Positions 1-7,927 of a stretch of 32,616 nucleotides of DNA are shown in pieces (position 1 is the stretch's first letter; the number at the start of each line of letters is the position of its first letter). The notes under the pieces are model-generated. The model saw nothing but the letters and a program-made list of their open reading frames with translations, made no database searches and was not told where the DNA came from. The stretch comes from an uncultured beta proteobacterium (GTDB lineage Bacteria > Pseudomonadota > Gammaproteobacteria > Burkholderiales > Burkholderiaceae_C): the NCBI GenBank assembly GCA_903914175.1, contig CAIWNX010000128.1, positions 1 through 32,616 on the forward strand. Direction: 5' to 3'. The translations under genes were made by a program, and so were the position numbers.

Positions 1-462
1 GCCCAGTCGCGCACGCGCCGTGCTGTTGAGAAAAACGGTCTCCGGTGCAAACAGCGCCAGCCGCTCGCTGCCGGCCGCTGGCTGCGGCATCAGTGCCGGT
101 GCCACGCCCGCCACCAGCAGGGCATCGACACCGACCAGGCGCAGCAGCACGCGCTCGCCCTGCGCGCTCAGGGCGTAGGTGCCGGTCTCCAGCACCGGCG
201 AGGCCAGCGCCACCCGGGGGTCGCTGGCCAGCCGTGCGTAGAGTGCCTCGTCAAACGTGCCTTGCACGGCGCGCAGTTCCAGATCGGGCTGGCCGCCAAC
301 CGAGCGCACGGCTTTCGAGAATTCATCGAGTGCTGACGCGTTGATCAGGTGCACCGAAAACGCCAGCGCCACGCCCAGCATCACCGCCAGCGCCGCCGCC
401 GCGTTGCGCCACGGGTGGTGGCGCAACTCTTGCCAGGAAAAAGTTTTGAGCAGGTCGATCAT
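1..462 (-). CDS. FtsX/MacB-type ABC transporter permease, N-terminal part (truncated by window edge)
   Basis: The reading frame is open from an ATG at 460-462 down to base 1, giving the first 154 residues. It starts MIDLLKTFSWQELRHHPWRN, followed by one hydrophobic segment (about residues 21-41) and then a soluble region rich in short strand-like stretches. This is the plan of FtsX/LolE/YbbP-type permeases: one N-terminal membrane helix followed by a large periplasmic domain, with more helices expected beyond the edge. Such permeases work with a LolD-like ATPase to move lipids or lipoproteins, or to act mechanically on envelope proteins; the substrate here cannot be told. The matching ATPase is probably the gene at 3432-4124 on the same strand, now separated by a plus-strand tonB-like/exb operon. 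The family call rests on topology and sequence style only. Confidence 0.7.
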   Translation of the reverse strand, partial: MIDLLKTFSWQELRHHPWRNAAAALAVMLGVALAFSVHLINASALDEFSKAVRSVGGQPDLELRAVQGTFDEALYARLASDPRVALASPVLETGTYALSAQGERVLLRLVGVDALLVAGVAPALMPQPAAGSERLALFAPETVFLNSTARARLG

Positions 463-501
463 GTGTGTGCTGCGCAGTGTAGGCGCAGCTACGCAAATGG
501 T

Positions 502-515
502 GGCCCGCAATGACA
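502..515. repeat. 14-bp match to the end of the dispersed palindromic repeat
   Basis: GGCCCGCAATGACA is identical to the outer end of the palindromic repeat units seen at 6267-6430 and 11766-11940. The ATG inside it (510-512) is one of the possible starts of the tonB-like gene. It may be a repeat remnant left between the divergent permease and tonB-like genes. The match is short, so chance cannot be excluded. Confidence 0.4.
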
Positions 516-548
516 CTGAACTGGGGTCTGGGCGCATCGCACAGTAAG

Positions 549-1559
549 ATGTGCGCAACCGTGATACAGGGCTCCTCCTTGCCAATTCCTCTCACCTCCC
601 GCGTCTCCCGCGCCGCACTGCTCAGCACCGCTGCGCTGCACCTGGCCTTGCTCTGGCTGGCGCTGCAGTCGGAACCGATGGTGCAGTCGATGCGCGCGGT
701 AGTGCACTACCTGGCGCCGATCACCTTGCCAGTGGAAAAGGCACCGACACCGATCAGCCCGCCGCGCCCGGCACCGATTCCCAAAGCACTCACGCCCGTG
801 TTGCCGCCCGCGCCGGTGAAGCCGCAGGCGATTGAACTGCCGCCCGAGAAGCTGTTGGAGATCAAACCGCCGCCGATTGAGCGCAAGGTGGAGCCGGTTG
901 CGCCGCCCGTACTGCGTGAGCCCGTGCGATTGGAGCCGCCGCCACCGATTCCCGCGCCGGTGTTGCCCAAGCCGGAGCCGGTCGCGCCGCCACCGGTTGT
1001 GCCCGAGCCTGTGCCCGCGCCGACACCAATCCCGGCGCCAATCCCGACGCCGGTGCCGGTGCCGCAGGCGACGCCGGTTCCGACGCCCACGCCGGTGCCA
1101 GAACCCGTGCCAGTTCCCGCCGTCGTGCCGGCACCCACACCCACACCCACGCCGACGCCGACGCCGACGCCGACACCGGCACCGGCACCGGCACCGGCAA
1201 CGACAGCCGCGCCCGCACCCGCTCCCACGCCAGCACCCGCGAGGGCAGCGGCCATCACGCCGGTTGAAGCGTCAGCGGCCGGTGCCCCATCCGCACCCGC
1301 ACGCCCCGCAGCCGCCACGCCAGCGCCAGCCGCCGCTGCGCCGCTCAACCTCTATCCCTACAACATGAAGGCGGCGCCGCGTCAGCGCAGCCTCGCGGAG
1401 ATGGCCAACGAGCAGCTCAATGGCGGCCGTTCACGCGACAAGTTGGCCGACGATGTGTCGGCGGCGGAATTGCCCGACTGCCTGGCGTCCAATGCGTCAG
1501 GCAGTCTGCTATCGGTCTTCACCATCCCGCTGGCCGCAGCCCGCGGCAAGTGCAAATAG
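549..1559 (+). CDS. TonB-like proline-rich energy transducer with a non-canonical C-terminus
   Basis: The predicted inner-membrane protein (336 aa from ATG 549) has a short N-terminus, one hydrophobic helix (AALLSTAALHLALLWLAL) and then roughly 230 residues dominated by Pro with Ala, Val, Thr and Glu (repeated PVP, PTP and PAP). That is the layout of TonB/TolA-type transducers, which span the periplasm and pass proton-motive energy from ExbBD to the outer membrane. The last 70 or so residues (from LNLYPYN) are not recognisable as a TonB C-terminal domain; they carry two cysteines (PDCLAS and GKCK at the end). It is first in an apparent operon with exbB and two exbD genes. The start is uncertain: ATG 510, ATG 549 and TTG 579 are in frame, and TTG 579 has CAGGG about 7 nt upstream. 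TonB-like is inferred from architecture and neighbours. Confidence 0.72.
   Translation: MCATVIQGSSLPIPLTSRVSRAALLSTAALHLALLWLALQSEPMVQSMRAVVHYLAPITLPVEKAPTPISPPRPAPIPKALTPVLPPAPVKPQAIELPPEKLLEIKPPPIERKVEPVAPPVLREPVRLEPPPPIPAPVLPKPEPVAPPPVVPEPVPAPTPIPAPIPTPVPVPQATPVPTPTPVPEPVPVPAVVPAPTPTPTPTPTPTPTPAPAPAPATTAAPAPAPTPAPARAAAITPVEASAAGAPSAPARPAAATPAPAAAAPLNLYPYNMKAAPRQRSLAEMANEQLNGGRSRDKLADDVSAAELPDCLASNASGSLLSVFTIPLAAARGKCK
1133..1198 (+). repeat. Hexanucleotide tandem repeats in the tonB-like linker
   Basis: Eleven back-to-back 6-bp units lie in frame: three ACCCAC, four GCCGAC and four ACCGGC. They encode alternating Thr-Pro and then Ala-Pro dipeptides of the periplasm-spanning linker. Each unit is two codons, so slippage would lengthen or shorten the linker without a frameshift. 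Confidence 0.85.
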
Positions 1560-1617
1560 CCATGTGTATCAATAAAGAACCACCAAAACCTTGAACCGAA
1601 TTTTTCAGGAAAGAACC

Positions 1618-2442
1618 ATGCACACATCCTTTCAACTCACGCGCCGCACTTCAAGCTGGCTGCCCCTGGTCCTGCTGCTCGGACTGTTGACCACGGGCCT
1701 GGCGCAGGCGCAGACCGGCGCTCCCGCCATCGTTGCGCCCGTCACCGAGGCCGTGCTCAACCCCTACGGCTTGCGTTCGGTCTGGGGCCAGGGTGATTGG
1801 GTGGCACGCGCCACGCTCGTGATCCTGGCGCTGATGTCGCTTCTGAGCTGGTACTTCATCGTTGCCAAATGGCAGGCGCAACGTCAGTTGCAAACGCAGC
1901 TGCACGCCGCGCAACAGGTCTTTGCCAGCGCCGAGGCGCTGCATCGGCGCGGCGCGGCGCTGGCAGCAAACAGTCCGTTTCGCGCGATGCTGGAATCGGC
2001 GCTGGCCGCAGCGCGCCGCCATGGTGGTTTGGGTCGGCAGGTGGAGATCGGCAACTGGCTGAGCCAGGACATCGTGCAGTCGGTGGCGAGCGTGCAGATG
2101 CGCAGCCAGGAAGGCCTGTCGGTGCTGGCCACGGTGGGTGCCACTGCGCCCTTCGTCGGACTCTTCGGCACCGTCTGGGGCATTTACAACGCGCTGGTGA
2201 CGATTGGAATTTCTGGCCAGGCCTCGATCGACAAGGTGGCGGGTCCGGTTGGTGAGGCGCTGATCATGACGGCGCTCGGTCTGGCAGTGGCGGTGCCGGC
2301 GGTGCTGGGCTACAACTGGCTGGTGCGGCGCAACCGCGTCGCGCTGCACGACGTCAAGGCCTTCGGGTCGGAGCTGCACACACAGCTGCTCGAAGAGATG
2401 GAACGCATGCAGTCGCGCACCGCCGCCACGAAGAGCGTCTGA
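1618..2442 (+). CDS. exbB: ExbB/TolQ-family proton channel subunit
   Basis: This is the membrane proton-channel subunit that works with ExbD to energise a TonB-like transducer. The 274-aa protein has a hydrophobic N-terminus ending in an AQA-like site (residues 15-32), and then three membrane segments at about 62-82, 165-195 and 212-236. The segment containing VGLFGTVWGIYNAL (180-193) is the conserved MotA/TolQ/ExbB core, and the third is MTALGLAVAVPAVLGYNWLV. The long cytoplasmic loop lies between helices 1 and 2, as in the family. The N-terminal leader resembles the extended ExbB forms found in many proteobacteria. ATG 1618 is preferred over TTG 1591 because AGGAAAG sits about 6 nt before it. 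It is followed after 3 nt by exbD. The match is strong. Confidence 0.92.
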   Translation: MHTSFQLTRRTSSWLPLVLLLGLLTTGLAQAQTGAPAIVAPVTEAVLNPYGLRSVWGQGDWVARATLVILALMSLLSWYFIVAKWQAQRQLQTQLHAAQQVFASAEALHRRGAALAANSPFRAMLESALAAARRHGGLGRQVEIGNWLSQDIVQSVASVQMRSQEGLSVLATVGATAPFVGLFGTVWGIYNALVTIGISGQASIDKVAGPVGEALIMTALGLAVAVPAVLGYNWLVRRNRVALHDVKAFGSELHTQLLEEMERMQSRTAATKSV

Positions 2443-2445
2443 AGC

Positions 2446-2874
2446 ATGGCCATCCGCTTCTCCGACCTGCCGGACGAGGACACTGATCTGGCCGAGATCA
2501 ACACCACGCCGCTGGTCGATGTGATGCTGGTGCTCTTGATCATTTTCCTGATCACGATTCCGGTCATCAACACTTCGGTTGCGGTGCGCCTGCCACGCCA
2601 GGCCAATCAGTTGCAGCAAAGTCTGCCCGAGACGGTTGTGATTTCGGTCGATGCCGCCGGCGCCACCTATTGGTTCGACGCGCGCCTGAGCGAGTCGCAA
2701 AGTCTGCGCGAAAAATTGAAGGCGGTCGCGGCGCGCAGCCCGCAGAGCGAGGTTCAGATTCGGGCCGACGCCCGAGCCGACTATGAGGCCGTGGCGCGGG
2801 TACTCGCCGCCGCGCAACAGGCCGGCATTGCGCGCATTGGCTTTGTTACCGAGGCTCCAGAAAATGGCCATTGA
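2446..2874 (+). CDS. exbD: ExbD/TolR-family biopolymer transport protein (first copy)
   Basis: This 142-aa protein has one N-terminal membrane helix (about 23-43) and a periplasmic domain, the standard ExbD plan. INTTPLVDVMLVLLIIF includes Asp25, the position of the essential proton-carrying aspartate of ExbD. The periplasmic part (about 60-135) ends with the usual ARxLxAAQQAGIxRIGFVTE pattern. It would form the proton-driven stator with ExbB 3 nt upstream. Its last 11 nt overlap the start of a second exbD, so the two are probably translated together and may form a mixed complex. Confidence 0.93.
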   Translation: MAIRFSDLPDEDTDLAEINTTPLVDVMLVLLIIFLITIPVINTSVAVRLPRQANQLQQSLPETVVISVDAAGATYWFDARLSESQSLREKLKAVAARSPQSEVQIRADARADYEAVARVLAAAQQAGIARIGFVTEAPENGH

Positions 2875-3295
2875 CTTTGACGCAGCGCTCGATGCGCCCG
2901 AGCCCGAACTCAGCGCCGGCATGAACATCACGCCCTTGATCGACGTGCTGCTGGTGCTGCTGGTGATGATCATCATCACGATCCCGATCCGTCTGCATTC
3001 GGTCAAAATGGAGTTGCCCGGCGCCGTGCCGCCGCAGATCAGCAGCGAACCGCTGATCGTGCAGATCGAGGTTACGCAGACCAATCAGTTACTCTGGAAC
3101 GCCGAGCCCTTGATGGACCGCGCTGCCCTGACCGGGCGCTTGCAGCTTGCGGCGCAGCAGAGCGAGCAACCCGAGATCCACATCCGCTCGCATCCCAACG
3201 CCAAGTACGACACGCTGGCCGCCGTGCTCAGCGCCGCGCAGCGCGCCGGGCTGCAGAAGATTGGCGTGGTTGGGCTGGAGGCCTACAAGCGCTGA
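2864..3295 (+). CDS. exbD: ExbD/TolR-family biopolymer transport protein (second copy)
   Basis: This second ExbD homologue (143 aa) starts at ATG 2864 inside the end of the first copy. GMNITPLIDVLLVLLVMIII carries the conserved Asp27 in the single membrane helix, and the periplasmic domain ends AAVLSAAQRAGLQKIGVVG. The two copies have different N-termini and clearly diverged periplasmic domains, so this is not a recent duplication. Paired exbD genes occur in some proteobacterial TonB loci, where the second is needed only for certain substrates; whether that holds here is unknown. It is the last gene before a palindromic repeat array. Confidence 0.92.
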   Translation: MAIDFDAALDAPEPELSAGMNITPLIDVLLVLLVMIIITIPIRLHSVKMELPGAVPPQISSEPLIVQIEVTQTNQLLWNAEPLMDRAALTGRLQLAAQQSEQPEIHIRSHPNAKYDTLAAVLSAAQRAGLQKIGVVGLEAYKR

Positions 3296-3305
3296 ACAGC
3301 GCTGT

Positions 3306-3489
3306 CTTGTCATTGCGCCTCCGGATTGTCATTGCCCTTGGAAATTGTCATTGCCATTGGAAATTGTCATTGCGGACCTGATCCGCAATCCATGCTTCGT
3401 GTGGCATGGTCATAAGGCATGGATGCCGGATCTAGTCCGGCATGACAACCGCGGGGCCAGGCATGACAACCGCGGGGCCCGGGATGACA
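3306..3489. repeat. Palindromic repeat array 1
   Basis: The array lies between the convergent exbD and ABC ATPase genes. It begins with tandem TTGTCATTGC units about 19 nt apart. Next come a hairpin unit (GCGGA/TCCGC arms, ending ATCCATGC) and its inverted partner (GCATGGATGCCGGAT with TCCGGC), and finally two copies of CATGACAACCGCGGGGCC. The same modules recur at 6267, 11766, 19826 and 23104. The right half is coding: it forms the 3' end of the ABC ATPase gene. The family resembles REP/BIME-type intergenic repeats. Confidence 0.88.
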
Positions 3490-4124
3490 CCCGTGCTGCT
3501 CAGGTGCAGCACGCGGTCGGCGCGGCTGGCGGCGGCTTCGGAGTGCGTGACCAGCACCAGGGACGCGCCGTGTGATCGGCTCTGGTCGATCAGCGCGTCC
3601 ATCACGCGCGCTGCCGTGCTGGGGTCGAGGTTGCCGGTGGGCTCGTCGGCCAGCAGCAGGCTCGGTTTGTGCACCAGTGCGCGCGCAATCGCCACGCGCT
3701 GCAACTGCCCGCCGCTGAGTTGCTGTGGCAGGCGTCCACCCAAACCGGCCAGACCCACGGCTTCGAGCATCGCCTGCACCCGTGCATCGTCGTGCTGGCC
3801 CAGCAGCAGCAGGGGCAGCGCCACGTTCTGCGCCACATCCAGGTGCGGCAGCACGTGAAAAGCCTGGAACACAAAGCCGGTCTTCTCGCGGCGCAGGCGT
3901 GCTTTCTGTTCGTCGTTCAGGCGGCTCAGGTCCTGCCCGTCGAGGATCACGCTGCCGCTGTCCCACGTATCGAGCCCGGCCATGCAGTTGAGCAGCGTCG
4001 ACTTGCCAACGCCCGATTCGCCCACGATGGCAACAAACTCGCCCTCGCGCACGGTCAGCGAGACATGGCTGAAGACCGCGACTTCGCCGTAGTGCTTGGC
4101 CAGATCAGTGATGACCAGACTCAT
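3432..4124 (-). CDS. LolD/YbbA-like ABC transporter ATP-binding protein
   Basis: This 230-aa nucleotide-binding subunit has Walker [10 protein letters not shown] (35-43), a Q-loop at Gln87, signature LSGGQ (136-140), Walker [13 protein letters not shown] (156-167) and the H-loop His194. ADEPTGNLD is typical of the LolD/FtsE/MacB ATPases that pair with FtsX-type permeases. The likely partner is the same-strand permease at 1-462, now 3 kb away across the tonB-like/exb operon. The start overlaps the miaA stop (ATGA), so translation is coupled. The last 18 residues, including a VMPGPAV repeat, are translated from the palindromic repeat array and are probably not original to the protein; the catalytic core is complete without them. 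Confidence 0.9.
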   Translation of the reverse strand: MSLVITDLAKHYGEVAVFSHVSLTVREGEFVAIVGESGVGKSTLLNCMAGLDTWDSGSVILDGQDLSRLNDEQKARLRREKTGFVFQAFHVLPHLDVAQNVALPLLLLGQHDDARVQAMLEAVGLAGLGGRLPQQLSGGQLQRVAIARALVHKPSLLLADEPTGNLDPSTAARVMDALIDQSRSHGASLVLVTHSEAAASRADRVLHLSSTGVIPGPAVVMPGPAVVMPD

Positions 4125-5068
4125 GCCGGGTCCGCCACAAAAGTCTGCACCCGTGCCAGTACCTGCGCCAGCGCATCGGGCGCGTCGCAGGCCACGATCT
4201 GGCGCTGGGGCATTGAGCGCAGCCAGGTCAGTTGGCGCTTGGCGAGTTGGCGCGTGGCGAAGATGCCTTTGTCGCGCAGTTCGTTCATGGGCCACAGGCC
4301 GTCCAGCGCTTCCCAGGTCTGGCGGTAACCAACACAGCGCATCGAGGGCAGGTCGGCGTGCAGGTCGCCGCGTGCGCGCAGTGCCTTGACCTCGTCGATC
4401 AGACCCGCTTCGAGCATGGCGTCAAAGCGCTGGGCAATGCGCTGGTGCAGCCAGGCGCGCTCGCTGGGCTCCAGTGAAATCAGCAGCGTTGCTGCGCTCG
4501 CACTGGCAGCAAAGCCGGCGCCCTGCGTGTGAAAGGATGACAGCGGTTGGCCGCTGGCGCGAAACACTTCGAGCGCGCGCTGGATGCGCTGCGAGTCGGC
4601 CGGGTGCAGGCGCTGCGCCGTCACCGGATCAACGCGCGCCAGTTCGGCGTGCAACGCAGCCCAGCCTTGCGTGCGTGCTTGCTCCTCGATGGCGGCGCGC
4701 AGAGCGGGGTCGGCTTTGGGCATGGCGTCGATGCCGACCATCAGCGCCTTGAAGTAGAGCATGGTGCCGCCCACCAATAGGGGCAATCGGCCACGCGCCT
4801 GGATCTCGGCGATCAGGCGCTGCGCATCGGTTACGAACTCGGCCGCGCTATAGGCCTGCAGCGGGTCGCGGATGTTGATCAGGTGGTGCGGCACGGCGGC
4901 CAGTTCGTCCGCGCTCGGCTTGGCGGTGCCGATGTCCATGCCGCGGTAAACCAGCGCCGAATCAACGCTGATGATTTCGACATCGTGCGCACGAGCGATG
5001 GCCAAGGCGGCTGCGGTTTTACCAGAAGCTGTCGGCCCTGCTAACGCGATGCAGTTGTCAGTGAGCAC
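4121..5068 (-). CDS. miaA: tRNA dimethylallyltransferase MiaA
   Basis: The enzyme transfers a dimethylallyl group to N6 of A37 in tRNAs that read UNN codons, which stabilises codon pairing. The 315-aa length is near that of the E. coli enzyme. Visible motifs are the P-loop GPTASGKT (11-18), [54 protein letters not shown] and [13 protein letters not shown]. The start is GTG at 5066-5068, inside the last 11 nt of the upstream MFS gene, and the stop overlaps the ABC ATPase start. It therefore sits in the middle of a tightly coupled three-gene minus-strand unit. Confidence 0.97.
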   Translation of the reverse strand: MLTDNCIALAGPTASGKTAAALAIARAHDVEIISVDSALVYRGMDIGTAKPSADELAAVPHHLINIRDPLQAYSAAEFVTDAQRLIAEIQARGRLPLLVGGTMLYFKALMVGIDAMPKADPALRAAIEEQARTQGWAALHAELARVDPVTAQRLHPADSQRIQRALEVFRASGQPLSSFHTQGAGFAASASAATLLISLEPSERAWLHQRIAQRFDAMLEAGLIDEVKALRARGDLHADLPSMRCVGYRQTWEALDGLWPMNELRDKGIFATRQLAKRQLTWLRSMPQRQIVACDAPDALAQVLARVQTFVADPA

Positions 5069-6248
5069 CGCCGTCCCCGTGCTTTTGCACCAGCGTCCAG
5101 GCCGTCAGGCTGATCAGCACGCTCCAGAACCAGATGCCGTAGACCATTGGGTAAACGCTGCCGTCCATGTGGCCGCCGAGCCAGTTGCCGACGACAAAGG
5201 CCAGCAGCATCATGATGAAACCGTTCAGGGCTGAGGCCGCACCAGCGGCCTGCGGAAACGGGCCGACAGCGCCACTCTGGCCGCAGGGCTGGTGGATGCC
5301 GTGGCCGATCATGAACAGGACTTGCGGCAACATGATGGCCCAGGGCGAGTGCAGGCCGGCCAGTGCCAGCAGACCCATGGTGCTGCCACCGGAGAGCGTC
5401 AGCGCGCCAGCGATCGCCACCGTGCGGCGCACGCCGAATTGACCGAGCAGGCGCCGGCAGGCAAAGGTGCCACCGATGTAGGCGATTGAATTGAAGAACA
5501 TCACCATGCCGTACTCGGTCTTGCTCAGACCCAGCACGCGGATGAAGACAAAGGAACTGGCGGCCAGAAAGGTGAACAGTCCGGCGTAGGAGGCACCCGA
5601 CAGCGCCGAGAAAGCCCAGAACGTGGGGTTGCGCAGAATCGTGAGCCAGGTCTGCAGCAGCGTGGCCGGTTGCAGCGCACGCGGGTTTTTCTGGCGCACG
5701 GTTTCCTCAAAGCGCAGCACGACCAGCGTCAGGCAAACCGCACCAAAAATCGTCAGTGCCAACAGCGCGATGCGCCAGCTGAACAGGTCTGACAGCAGGC
5801 CACCCAGGGGTGCACTCAGGCAGGCGGTAACGCCCAGCCCGCTCAAGGCCTTGGACATGACACGCGCACCCTGCACCGGCGCATACAAGTCGCGCACGAT
5901 GGCGCGTGCGCACATCACGCCAGCGCCCATGGCGGCGCCTTGGATCGTGCGCCAGATGATCAGCTGAGCCATGCTCGGCGCCAGCGTGCTGGCGATGGAG
6001 GCCAGCACATAGGCCGTCATGCCAATCAGCAGAATCGGGCGCCGGCCGAAGCGGTCCGACAGCGGGCCCCAGATCAGTTGCGACAGGCCAAAAGCCAGCA
6101 GCAGGGCGGTGAGCGTCAGTTGCGCCTGCGCCATGCTGGCGCCAAAACCCTCGGTCAGGGCTGGCAGGGCTGGCAGGTAGAGGTCGGTGGTGATCGGCTG
6201 CAGGCCCAGCAGCAGCGAGAGAATCAGGACGATTAAAGCGGGTGGCAT
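5058..6248 (-). CDS. MFS transporter, Bcr/CflA drug-efflux subfamily
   Basis: This 396-aa inner-membrane protein has about 12 hydrophobic segments. The first helix ends [12 protein letters not shown], typical of Bcr/CflA proton antiporters. Helix 2-3 carries the MFS loop motif [11 protein letters not shown]. The next part has [23 protein letters not shown], and helix 5 has the drug-transporter-like LSAPLGGLL. Members export antibiotics such as bicyclomycin and chloramphenicol, or small metabolites; the substrate here is unknown. Its 3' end overlaps miaA by 11 nt. A weak -10-like TAACCT lies 7 nt before the ATG, directly beside a repeat array, and no Shine-Dalgarno is visible. Confidence 0.9.
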   Translation of the reverse strand: MPPALIVLILSLLLGLQPITTDLYLPALPALTEGFGASMAQAQLTLTALLLAFGLSQLIWGPLSDRFGRRPILLIGMTAYVLASIASTLAPSMAQLIIWRTIQGAAMGAGVMCARAIVRDLYAPVQGARVMSKALSGLGVTACLSAPLGGLLSDLFSWRIALLALTIFGAVCLTLVVLRFEETVRQKNPRALQPATLLQTWLTILRNPTFWAFSALSGASYAGLFTFLAASSFVFIRVLGLSKTEYGMVMFFNSIAYIGGTFACRRLLGQFGVRRTVAIAGALTLSGGSTMGLLALAGLHSPWAIMLPQVLFMIGHGIHQPCGQSGAVGPFPQAAGAASALNGFIMMLLAFVVGNWLGGHMDGSVYPMVYGIWFWSVLISLTAWTLVQKHGDGGAH

Positions 6249-6266
6249 GGCGCCAAGGTTAGCAGA

Positions 6267-6430
6267 TCATCCTGGCCCTTCGCATTCGTCATCCCGGCCC
6301 CTTGGTTGTCATCCTGGCCCCTTGGCTGTCATCCCGGACTTGATCCGGGATCCATGTCTTATTGCTGTGGCCCACGCAGCATGGATTGCGGGTCGGGGCC
6401 CGCAATGACAACTACAGGGCGCAATGACAA
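6267..6430. repeat. Palindromic repeat array 2
   Basis: This is the only array here between two same-strand genes (upstream of the Bcr-type MFS gene, downstream of the EamA-type gene). It has tandem units of about 20 nt reading ATCCCGGCCCCTTGGTTGTC and ATCCTGGCCCCTTGGCTGTC. A hairpin unit follows (ATCCCGGActtgaTCCGGGATCC), and then the inverted partner (ATTGCGGGtcggggCCCGCAAT followed by GACAA). It begins about 20 nt upstream of the MFS start, so it would form that gene's upstream promoter region. Confidence 0.88.
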
Positions 6431-6472
6431 TACGATGATGTCATGCCGGCAGTGCATTATTTGAACGTCCGG

Positions 6473-7372
6473 TCAGCCCCTGCGCAGTTTGATCAGGTCG
6501 GCCGACAGGGCGGTGCCGCAGATGATGATGGCCGCGCACAGCAGCATCCAGAGCGAGACCGTTTCGCCCAGGAAGAGCAGGCCGTAGACGACGGCGAACA
6601 CCGGCAGCACAAAGGTGACGGTGAGTGCGCGCGCCGGGCCGATGGTCTCGATCAGCCAGAAGTACAGGATGTAGGCGACACCGGTGCACAGCACGCCCAG
6701 CGCCAGCAGTGCCAGCCAGGCGCCGGTACCCGGGTTTTGTTGTGGCCAGAGCCACAGCGTTGGCAGCGCCAGGCTCAGCGTGGCGCCGAGCTGGCTGCCG
6801 GTGGCGGTCACCAGCGCCGGCAGGCCGCCCAGGTAGCGCTTGGTGTAGCTCGCCGCCAGCGCATAGCACAGACAGGCCAGCAGGCAGGCCAACACAGCCC
6901 AGCCGCTCGACAGACCGGAGGCGTCGGGCTTGAAGCTGGCCTTGTCCCAGGCCAGCAGCGCGACGCCGGCAAAGCCGATCAGCAGACCCAGCACGCGCAG
7001 GCCGTGCGGACGGTCTTTCAACCAGACCCAGGCCACCAGCGCGCCGAACAGCGGCACGCCGGCGTTGAGGATGGCCGACAAGCCGGTGCTGATCGACAAC
7101 AGGGCGAAAGTGAAGCAGACAAACGGGATCGCCGAGTTGAAGACGCCAACAAACAGCACCTTCTTCCAGTGCTGCGCCAGTTGCGGACCCAGGCCGCGTG
7201 CGAGCAGCAGTGGCAGCAGAAACAGCGCGGCAATCGTCACGCGCAGGCCGGCAGCGGGCAGGGCGCCAAATTCATGGGCGCCGATGCGCATGAACATGAA
7301 GGATGAGCCCCAGATCGCCGCCAGCGCAATGAACTGGCCGAGCCAGGACCGCGTCGGGCGCGCCGGCTTCAA
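6473..7372 (-). CDS. DMT-superfamily (EamA domain) transporter
   Basis: This 299-aa protein has about ten hydrophobic segments in two repeated halves, typical of drug/metabolite transporters. Recognisable parts are LAAIWGSSFMFMRIGA at the start of the first half, NAGVPLFGALVAWVWL at its end, and the second-half pattern TVTFVLPVFAVVYGLLFLGET. Such proteins mostly export amino acids or other metabolites; the substrate is not predictable. The start is TTG at 7370-7372, overlapping the ogt stop as TTGA, so it is probably translated by coupling to ogt. A repeat array follows its 3' end. Confidence 0.88.
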   Translation of the reverse strand: MKPARPTRSWLGQFIALAAIWGSSFMFMRIGAHEFGALPAAGLRVTIAALFLLPLLLARGLGPQLAQHWKKVLFVGVFNSAIPFVCFTFALLSISTGLSAILNAGVPLFGALVAWVWLKDRPHGLRVLGLLIGFAGVALLAWDKASFKPDASGLSSGWAVLACLLACLCYALAASYTKRYLGGLPALVTATGSQLGATLSLALPTLWLWPQQNPGTGAWLALLALGVLCTGVAYILYFWLIETIGPARALTVTFVLPVFAVVYGLLFLGETVSLWMLLCAAIIICGTALSADLIKLRRG

Positions 7373-7863
7373 GCCCGGCTTTCGAGTTCTAGCAGTTTGA
7401 CCTTGCGTTCCAGTCCGCCGGCGTAGCCGGTCAGGGCGCCGTTGGCGCCGAGCACGCGGTGACAGGGTACGACGATGGTGAGCGGGTTGCGTCCGACAGC
7501 GCCGCCAACAGCCCGCACCGCAGTCGGTTTGCCGATGGCCGCGCTCAAAACACCGTAGCTGCTGTGGGCGCCGTAAGCAATGCCGAGCAGGGCGCTCCAG
7601 ACCGATTGCTGGAAGGCTGTGCCGCTGCCCAGGTCCAGCGGCAGATCAAAATGCTGGCGCTTGCCCGCGAAATACTCCGACAACTGGGTCGCCGTCTGGC
7701 GCAGAACGGAATTGGCCTTGGCCTGCGCCCAGGCGCTGGTATCGGGCAGGTGGCGCTGGTCTTCGAACCAGACACCGGCCAGGCCGGCGCCGCTGGCGGC
7801 CAGGATCATGGGGCCGAGCGGGCTGAGGTAGTGGCTTTGAACCAGGGTGGGTGGGAATTTCAT
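7369..7863 (-). CDS. ogt: Methylated-DNA--protein-cysteine methyltransferase
   Basis: This suicidal DNA-repair protein (164 aa) moves the alkyl group from O6-alkylguanine to its own cysteine. The active site is IVVPCHRVLGANGALTGYAGGLERK, with Cys in PCHR. The upstream helix-turn-helix region reads FQQSVWSALLGIAYG and AVRAVGGAVGRNPL. The N-terminal part is short, as in Ogt rather than full Ada. ATG 7863 is chosen because the protein then begins MKFPPTLVQSHYLSPLGPM as family members do. TATCAT sits 7 nt before the ATG and no Shine-Dalgarno is visible. It is coupled to a downstream EamA-type gene. Confidence 0.95.
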   Translation of the reverse strand: MKFPPTLVQSHYLSPLGPMILAASGAGLAGVWFEDQRHLPDTSAWAQAKANSVLRQTATQLSEYFAGKRQHFDLPLDLGSGTAFQQSVWSALLGIAYGAHSSYGVLSAAIGKPTAVRAVGGAVGRNPLTIVVPCHRVLGANGALTGYAGGLERKVKLLELESRA

Positions 7864-7870
7864 GGCGCAG

Positions 7871-7876
7871 ATGATA
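7871..7876 (-). promoter_or_regulatory. -10-like hexamer for ogt
   Basis: TATCAT (5 of 6 to TATAAT) on the minus strand ends 7 nt before the ogt ATG. Transcription would begin at or next to the start codon, which suggests a leaderless mRNA. No convincing -35 was found. Confidence 0.4.
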
Positions 7877-7927
7877 CGCGCCGATCGCTGTGCAGGTCGT
7901 CCGTGCGGGCATGTTTGTGCCGGCCTT

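Noticed and set aside
707-1348. Long Gly/Ala-rich minus-strand reading frame
   Set aside because: It is the antisense shadow of the Pro-rich tonB-like linker; its composition follows directly from complementing CCN and GCN codons.
1651-3084. 477-residue minus-strand reading frame
   Set aside because: It lies antisense to exbB and exbD, whose motifs are clear, and it is Arg/His/Gln-rich with no domain.
3306-3489. Short direct repeats resembling a CRISPR array
   Set aside because: Unit lengths vary, the intervals are repeat-derived rather than unique spacers, units occur in both orientations, and there is no cas gene or leader.
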